NCBI RefSeq assembly: GCF_024305245.1
Contig: NZ_JAMWYX010000004.1
Location: forward strand, 318,616-382,615
From: Erythrobacter sp.
GTDB lineage: Bacteria > Pseudomonadota > Alphaproteobacteria > Sphingomonadales > Sphingomonadaceae
Reading direction: 5' to 3'
Length of the DNA: 64,000 bases
Shown here: positions 58,663 to 64,000 of the stretch, piece by piece
How the letters are laid out: each line of letters opens with the position of its first letter
Position numbering within the stretch: the first letter of the stretch is position 1
The notes under the pieces: model-generated
What the model saw: only the letters and a program-made list of their open reading frames with translations
Databases searched by the model: none
What the model was told of the DNA's origin: nothing
Program-made: the position numbers and the translations under genes

Positions 58663-61191
58663 TCAGCGTCGTAACCCTGCCTGCGCGGTCGCATCGGCGG
58701 TCTGGCCTCCTGCGGTGACAAGTATCGCGTGCATGTCGGTCAAGATCTTGCGCAGCCGGTTTTCGTCGTCCGCCGCTGCGGCCGTATCGCCGAGCGATAC
58801 GAGTTGATCGAATTTCGCCTTGTCCACCGCCGCATGGCGTTGGGTGCGGGCATGCATGTAGGCTGCTGTGATGAAGCCGGGGCTTTCCACGACGGCGCGC
58901 GTGATCACCCGTTCACCCGCTTCGAGCGCCCGCTCGCATATGCCGAACTGCTGCTGAGCGAGCGCGTTGCGCGCGGTGGTGATATGGCCGCCGAGCTCGG
59001 TCAGGCCGGCTTCGGTCAGATTGGCGGAATTGCGCCTTGCGCGCTGTTCCAGTTCGTCGACCTGGCTTTGCAGCTCGAATTCGCGCGCCTTCGGCTTATG
59101 GCGCAGACGCGAGATTTCCTGACGCAGCAACCGCAGTTCTTCGGTGATCGAGCGGAAGGTGTCGGCCTCCCAGGCCTGATTGAGCCGTTCCTGCTGGTCG
59201 TCGATGCGCTCCTGCAGCAGCCCGATCTCGCGGGAGAGCACCGCCATCGCCGTCCCGCGCAACGCGTAGAGATCGAGCTCCGCCGCGAGCAGCGCCTCGG
59301 TAGCGAACCGGCGGCCATCGGTGCCGAAATCGATATGCGCAAGGTCATCGGCATAGAAGCTGTGATCGGATAGGTGCAGCCCGCAGCCCGGCAGCTCCAC
59401 CGATGCGCGGATCAGCTGGTTGTCGTCGACCGACCAGTGCAGCACCACCTCGTCGCCCGGCATCAGCGGGCGGGCGTGCACCGGCATGTCGCGTCCGGTC
59501 AGGCGGAATGCGCCGATCAGCAGATTGGCCTCGGGCTCCGGCACGCCCTCGGCGGCCTCGTAAAGTTCGACGTCGATGCAATCGTCCGTGCCGGGCATGA
59601 CCTTGCGCGCGGCGCGGAAGGTTCGCTGGCCCGATTTGGGCAGCACCTCGCCTTTGGCGATCAGCGGTTCGAGCACGTTGATCCCGCGCTCGCCGTCGCT
59701 TTCTTCGACCTTGACCGCAATCGTTGCGGTGCAGGGCGCGCCCGAGGCGATGGCGGTAACGCGGGTCAGCACGAGATTGCGGCAAGCCGCTTCGACCGGC
59801 TGACCTTCGGCGTCGGTGACCAGCATCGATACGACCGTTTCGCCGGGCGCAAGGGCAATCGCGAAGACCGGCTTTTCACTGACCGCACGGCTGCCGTAGT
59901 CCTCGCCTGCCGGCCCGCTCGCGCAGACCTGCCAGCCCTCCGCAGCGCCGGTCGCCACCACGCGGATGCGCGCGCGATCACCGGTGATGCGGGCTTCGTA
60001 ATCATAGGTGATGTCGGCGGATTCCTCGCGGCGGCGCGCCTGCTTGCTGCCGCTCGCGATCTTTTCGCCGGGCTTTGCCGCAACCGGCTGCCATTCGCGC
60101 CCTTCGGCGTAGATCGCCGCGCCGCGCGCAACCGCGGTCATCGGGTCGATATCATGATCGAAGGCAATGCCCAGCTCGCACGGCACCCGGTCGCGCACAA
60201 CCGGCATACGCGAAGGTCCGCCGATCAGCACCACCTTGTCGACGTCAGACGCCTGATAGCCATTGTCGGCAAGGATCTTGCGGCACAATTCAATTGAGCG
60301 GTCGATGCGTTCGGCGACGATCCGTTCCACATCCGCGCGGTGCAGCGTCACTTCGCACCAGATCGGCTGACCATCGAGATCGCGCATCCCGGTTTCGTGC
60401 TCGCTGATGGCGATCATGGTTTCGGTGACGGACGACAGCTCCACCTTGGCCCGTTCGATATGCGCCTTGACCAGCGCCAGCAGCCGCTGCGCCTGAGGCG
60501 ATGCGGCGATGTTGGTGGGCAGGACAAAATTCTTCCGCAGCCAAGGTTCAACGATCGTTTCGAGGATCATGCGGTCGAAATCCGTGCCGCCGAGCATGTT
60601 GATGCCCTCATGCGCCTCAACCGTGACGTTTCCGCCAAGCGCACGCACCAGCGCCGCATCGAAGGTCCCCCCGCCAAGATCGTAGACCAGGAACAGTCCG
60701 TCGCGTGAGCCCGGATCTTCCATGCAGGCCATCGCCGCTGCGACCGGTTCCTGCAATAGTCCGACCTGCTCCAGCCCCGCGGCGCGCGCCGCCGCGATTG
60801 TGGCTTCGTTCTGCATCTGGTTGAAGGCGGCAGGCACGGTGACGATCGCACCGTGGACGGCCTCATCCCCGATCCGTGCGGACGCCTGTCGCAGCAACTC
60901 GCCGATTACCGCCGCGCTCGCCTCAACCGGCGTGATGCTGCCGCCGTCCGGACCAAACGGCAGGGCCGTGCTGGTGCCGAGCAGCCGCTTGAAGCGTGCG
61001 GCGATCCCTTCGGGCGCCATGCGCATCTGCTCGTAGGCGCGCCGTCCGACGTTGATGTTGCCGCTGCGGTCGCGCATCACCACGGAAGGCAGCACGTCTT
61101 CGCCGGTGATGGTCTTGAACAGTTCGAGCCGCCCGGCACGGTTGCTGACGATCACCGAATTGGACGTGCCGAGATCGATACCGAGATACAT
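58663..61191 (-). CDS. Divergent Hsp70 family protein with coiled-coil C-terminus
   Basis: 842 residues from ATG 61191. The ATPase domain (about 1-375) has the Hsp70 nucleotide motifs YLGIDLGTSNSVIVS, VYDLGGGTFDAALV and KVVLIGGPSRMPVV. A beta-rich region (about 385-640) stands in for the substrate-binding domain but is not DnaK-like at sequence level; a coiled coil follows (about 660-745, LLQERIDDQQERLNQAWE; LRLLRQEISRLR). DnaK normally has about 640 residues, so this is a specialised Hsp70. It is 31 nt downstream of the J-like gene. Confidence 0.88.
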   Translation of the reverse strand: MYLGIDLGTSNSVIVSNRAGRLELFKTITGEDVLPSVVMRDRSGNINVGRRAYEQMRMAPEGIAARFKRLLGTSTALPFGPDGGSITPVEASAAVIGELLRQASARIGDEAVHGAIVTVPAAFNQMQNEATIAAARAAGLEQVGLLQEPVAAAMACMEDPGSRDGLFLVYDLGGGTFDAALVRALGGNVTVEAHEGINMLGGTDFDRMILETIVEPWLRKNFVLPTNIAASPQAQRLLALVKAHIERAKVELSSVTETMIAISEHETGMRDLDGQPIWCEVTLHRADVERIVAERIDRSIELCRKILADNGYQASDVDKVVLIGGPSRMPVVRDRVPCELGIAFDHDIDPMTAVARGAAIYAEGREWQPVAAKPGEKIASGSKQARRREESADITYDYEARITGDRARIRVVATGAAEGWQVCASGPAGEDYGSRAVSEKPVFAIALAPGETVVSMLVTDAEGQPVEAACRNLVLTRVTAIASGAPCTATIAVKVEESDGERGINVLEPLIAKGEVLPKSGQRTFRAARKVMPGTDDCIDVELYEAAEGVPEPEANLLIGAFRLTGRDMPVHARPLMPGDEVVLHWSVDDNQLIRASVELPGCGLHLSDHSFYADDLAHIDFGTDGRRFATEALLAAELDLYALRGTAMAVLSREIGLLQERIDDQQERLNQAWEADTFRSITEELRLLRQEISRLRHKPKAREFELQSQVDELEQRARRNSANLTEAGLTELGGHITTARNALAQQQFGICERALEAGERVITRAVVESPGFITAAYMHARTQRHAAVDKAKFDQLVSLGDTAAAADDENRLRKILTDMHAILVTAGGQTADATAQAGLRR

Positions 61192-61222
61192 CGTGTTGGT
61201 GGTCCTGCAATGAAGCTGCCGA

Positions 61223-62680
61223 TCAGCGGCTTTGATTGATGTTGCGCTGGAGCTGACACATGTCTTGTACCAGCCGCGAATTGGCGGGTTCGGGCACGCG
61301 ATGATCGAGCAGCCATTCGATCACCAGCAGCCCCAAGGCCGGGGCCGAACACTTGTTGTTGAGCTCGATCGCGAGGTGCCGGATCATCAGGAAGGGCGCT
61401 TCGTAGGTCGGCTGGGCCTCATGAAAATCGACAAAGCAGTCGATCAGCCGAATGATGCGCGGCCCGCCGCCGAAGCCGTGATCGCGCAGCTCTGCGGCAA
61501 ATTTGGCAAGGTTGGCGACCGTTTCCTCGACCAGCTTTTCCATCTGCGCCGAACACACGTTGCCGATAACCGTCGGCAGGTCCTTCGCGATCATCGGTTG
61601 CACGCCCGGGACATGGATAAAGGCCTGCTTGAGCGCGCGCATCAGCCGCAGCGTTTCGGTCTGGATGCCATGCTGGTTGGCCAGTTCGATCCCGAGATCG
61701 CGCAGCCCCTCGAACAAGGTTGCCGAGGCCGGATCGTCGAGGCCCCGCGCCGCCTCGAGCTTCTGCAAGGGCAGGCGAAGCTGCGACCACAGATCGAGCG
61801 TGGTTACGATGCTGGTCAGCACCGCTGGCTGGCGCGGATTGGTCCTGAGGCTGGCCACGCCATCGTTCATCCGCGCCTGCAGACCCTGCACCTGCGGATC
61901 GATGGTCCGGGCATAGGCAGCCACCACCGCCTCCAGCGCAAGGCCGGATGCACCGCTCGTTTCGATGGTTCGGGTGAGCGCCTGCCGCCCCTCGCGGGTG
62001 GCTGCCGCCGCTTCGGCGATGCGCGTCGCGATGGCAGCCCGCCGTTCGTGAATGGCAACATCGATATGGTCGGCCTCGGCGGCGCGCATGCCTGCGGCAG
62101 CGCGGCTTGCGGCGATCGCCTCGACCGTGGCCTCCGTATCCCAGCGTCCCATGTCCGTCAGCATGCCGACCAGCACCGCAGGATCACGTGGCCGGGCGGC
62201 GAGCAGCGCGCAGGCGAGGTTCAGCCGGGCGAGGCCGCTGGCGGCAAAGCGCAGCGCATCGATCGCATCGCAGTCCCCCTGCCGGATCGCTCCGCAGGCG
62301 CGGCTCTGGGTGGCAGCGTCGCAACCCGGCAGCCAGGCAAGTTCATGGCCCAGCCGGTCGCGCGGCGAAAGCAGCGCCGCCTGCGCCTGGGAGAGGGCAT
62401 CGCCATCGGCATCCTCATCGAACGACAGATCGTCAAAGGCGCGGCGGATATCCGCGGCGCTCGCCGCAATAGGCACGCCAAGGATCAGGAAGCCGCAGTC
62501 GGCGAAGGTCGCCGCAAGCGCAGCTGCATCGGGCGTTTGCGCAGCCTCGCTCTGCGCGCTTTCGTCGCGCTGACGCGACACCAGCCGCCCGAGCCGCTGC
62601 GAGGCCTGCGCCGCCCGCTGCTGTTCGGCCTCGTCAATCTCGGGGCTCGCCGGCTTCTTGGCGATCCGGTTCCAAAACAT
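61223..62680 (-). CDS. Partner of Hsp70 with degenerate J-like N-terminus
   Basis: 485 residues from ATG 62680 (AGGGG upstream). About residues 60-120 (FLILGVPIAASAADIRRAF; LLSPRDRLGHELAWLPG) have the helix pattern of J domains, but no HPD is present, so Hsp70 ATPase stimulation in the usual way is unlikely. The remainder is almost entirely helical. I do not recognise a named family. Gene order with the Hsp70 suggests a dedicated chaperone pair. Confidence 0.7.
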   Translation of the reverse strand: MFWNRIAKKPASPEIDEAEQQRAAQASQRLGRLVSRQRDESAQSEAAQTPDAAALAATFADCGFLILGVPIAASAADIRRAFDDLSFDEDADGDALSQAQAALLSPRDRLGHELAWLPGCDAATQSRACGAIRQGDCDAIDALRFAASGLARLNLACALLAARPRDPAVLVGMLTDMGRWDTEATVEAIAASRAAAGMRAAEADHIDVAIHERRAAIATRIAEAAAATREGRQALTRTIETSGASGLALEAVVAAYARTIDPQVQGLQARMNDGVASLRTNPRQPAVLTSIVTTLDLWSQLRLPLQKLEAARGLDDPASATLFEGLRDLGIELANQHGIQTETLRLMRALKQAFIHVPGVQPMIAKDLPTVIGNVCSAQMEKLVEETVANLAKFAAELRDHGFGGGPRIIRLIDCFVDFHEAQPTYEAPFLMIRHLAIELNNKCSAPALGLLVIEWLLDHRVPEPANSRLVQDMCQLQRNINQSR

Positions 62681-62872
62681 GATTTCACCCCTGCTGCCAG
62701 ACGTTTACGTCATGACAGGCAGAGGTAAATATGCGCCTAACGCAGGGCTGCCGACAATCCGCGGCGGTGCCTTAGTCGACGGTCTCGGTTGGCCCGGCAA
62801 ACTGCTCGCCGGGAAACGCTTACGGCAACTGGCACCCCGTGGGGGGGATTATGCAATCTTATCCGAGGCAGG

Positions 62873-62890
62873 TGGCGGAGACGGAGGGAT
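62873..62890 (-). other. 18-nt tRNA-Ser 3'-end match, possible att scar
   Basis: On the minus strand this reads ATCCCTCCGTCTCCGCCA, the expected last 18 nt of a tRNA-Ser (end of the T arm, acceptor strand CGTCTCC, discriminator G and CCA). No rest of a tRNA is present. Integrases often leave such 3' tRNA ends at the far junction of an element. AT-rich DNA starts directly to the right. Confidence 0.5.
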
Positions 62891-62984
62891 CCACAGCAGA
62901 ATTCTAAAAGGCTTAAAAATAACATGCTTTATACGCGATTATTCAATATATGCCCCCTCTAGTGCCCCTGATGTTCCTGTTCTC

Positions 62985-63002
62985 TCCACGCATATGCGTG
63001 GA
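62985..63002. repeat. 18-bp perfect palindrome followed by a T-run
   Basis: TCCACGCATATGCGTGGA is fully self-complementary and is followed by ATTTTTTG, like a plus-strand terminator stem without loop bases. No plus-strand gene precedes it. The 624 nt from 62681 to 63304 otherwise contain only AT-rich sequence (62890-62960) and no gene that I can support. Confidence 0.6.
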
Positions 63003-63304
63003 ATTTTTTGAGTGAAACGATCCCACTTCTTCGCCCACTATCCGCCCGATTATGTCCTCTAATGGGTCAAGATCTGGCTGCTCGGTCCTGAGCGGATGAT
63101 ACCTTTGGGTGCCTGTGGTCTCTGCGTGCTCATTTTCGGCACTTGATGGGGTCAGCTGGTTGCGAGCGTGGCTTGGTTGAAACCGCAGTCGGTCGACGGG
63201 TCGGCCGCATGCTACAGCATCGGCGCCATCATCTGTTCCCTCCCTCGGGCGTTCGCTTCCGCTCGGAAGCTCGGTGCGGCCTCCTGTCTTGTATTGGCCG
63301 AAAG

Positions 63305-63866
63305 TCAGGCCGGCTGGAACTCGGTGCCATCGTGCAGCATGGCGTGCATGATGATCGCGAGGCGGCGGGCGAGCGCGATCTGCGCCTTGCGCATGGTCGA
63401 GCGCGTGGCGATTGCGAACGCCCAGTCCTTCAGCTTCAATTCGCCCTTTCCGGCGGCAGGCATCGGAGGCACGGACGAGCTTCTTCATATCTGCGTCGAT
63501 CGCCGCAATCGCCCCGAGCACTGCGTCTCGGGCGGCAACGAGCCCGCGCACGGCGCCAGACAGGCCGGCGATCCCGTCGCTCATGGCGATCACTTGGTCT
63601 ACAAACGCGGAACTTAACCCACGCGGTAGCCGGACCCCGAGCACCACTGCCAGCCCGCGGATCTGGTTCTCGAGCGTGACCTGCTGACCGGCCAACTTTT
63701 TACGAGCGATGATCAGCGCTCGCACCGCATGTGCCGGAAGCGACTTTACGTGCACGGACTTACAGAAGCCAGACCTCGCCAGTTGCGCCAGCCCGCGGGC
63801 ATCGTTGCGGTCAGTCTTGTGCGTCGCTAATGTCTTAAGGGTCTGGTAAAGTCGACCCAGCCGCGC
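63305..63866 (-). mobile_element. IS110-family transposase remnant
   Basis: Two pieces of one transposase in different frames. The upstream piece (about 63866-63500) reads THKTDRNDARGLAQLARSG then VHVKSLPAHAVRALIIARK, the region after the DEDD catalytic core. The downstream piece (about 63450-63305) reads LKDWAFAIATRSTMRKAQ then IALARRLAIIMHAMLHDGTE and a stop. The N-terminal catalytic start and the central PGVG/serine region are missing, so the element is dead. Confidence 0.8.
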
Positions 63867-63869
63867 AAA

Positions 63870-63895
63870 AACGGCGGGGCAAACGCCCCGCCGTT
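63870..63895 (-). terminator. Terminator of the TonB-dependent receptor gene
   Basis: An 11-bp stem AACGGCGGGGC/GCCCCGCCGTT with loop AAAC; on the minus strand it is followed by TTTTTG. It lies 24 nt after the receptor stop codon. Confidence 0.82.
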
Positions 63896-63918
63896 CTCGA
63901 GTTCATATCTGCCCCTTG

Positions 63919-64000
63919 ATCAGAGGCGGATGCGAACGCCCGCGTAGTAGCGGCGACCGAACACGTCGTAGACGTCTGCGGCGGTGTCCGAACCAGTCAC
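63919..64000 (-). CDS. TonB-dependent receptor, C-terminal end only
   Basis: The last 26 codons of a gene entering from the right edge. They read DVYDVFGRRYYAGVRIRL and stop, the usual last beta strand of sphingomonad TonB-dependent receptors, which ends in an aromatic/hydrophobic pattern recognised by the Bam machinery. Substrate cannot be told. Confidence 0.8.

Overview
The window is GC-rich chromosomal DNA from an alphaproteobacterium. It is most likely a member of the Sphingomonadales, in the Erythrobacter/Altererythrobacter range. The reasons are the clusters dnaA-rpsT-mutM-ubiE-ubiB-coaBC-dut and secB-timA-mltA-smr, the exosortase-A-associated genes, TonB-dependent receptor remains, DUF6491-like and DUF1036 proteins, and dense operons with frequent ATGA/GTGA overlaps. 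The genus assignment is an inference from gene content. Layout, 1-25 kb: glutamate synthase gltBD (minus, gltD cut by the left edge); a glycosyltransferase and a divergent small-protein/O-ligase pair of exosortase-A type; a MaoC hydratase and a thiolase followed by a 60-nt near-perfect hairpin and a terminator; a 406-bp unit made of a GIY-YIG endonuclease gene between two perfect 31-bp inverted repeats; VOC, GST, S1/P1 nuclease, LysE and cupin genes; dapE with a dicarboxylate symporter; two DUF6491-like paralogues; nth, dapB, a CobB-type sirtuin, a MoeB/ThiF-type protein, DUF983 and dnaA. Layout, 25-38.6 kb: housekeeping genes (rpsT, mutM, ubiE, ubiB, coaBC, dut, trpS, murJ, secB, timA, mltA, smr). 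CoaBC carries a disordered linker of about 155 residues and MutM lacks one zinc-finger cysteine. Layout, 38.6-49.5 kb: the most interesting region. A Slam/DUF560-like outer-membrane translocon gene is followed by a gene for a 1875-residue exported protein with a FecR-like N-terminus, seven 77-81-residue repeats and three tandem C-terminal barrel-like modules that share a gap-free C-x3-C signature. Next come an exported SH3-like protein, an OmpR-type regulator, a histidine kinase and a lipoprotein. The Slam-like gene and the SH3-like gene have the same 26-bp TTGTCA-N6-TGACA operator-like element upstream (21/26 identical). I read this as a two-component-controlled, Slam-dependent (type XI) surface or secreted protein system. 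Layout, 49.5-64 kb: an acyl-CoA thioesterase/BAAT-like hydrolase; an ABC exporter with its own NarL-type two-component system; a DUF1036 protein; a class IV aminotransferase-like protein without a catalytic lysine, coupled to a sulfotransferase-like protein; a broken hlyD fragment; a divergent Hsp70 paired with a J-like protein lacking HPD; then a scarred segment with an 18-nt match to the 3' end of a tRNA-Ser, an 18-bp palindrome and an IS110 remnant; finally the C-terminus of a TonB-dependent receptor. I saw no complete tRNA, rRNA or CRISPR array.
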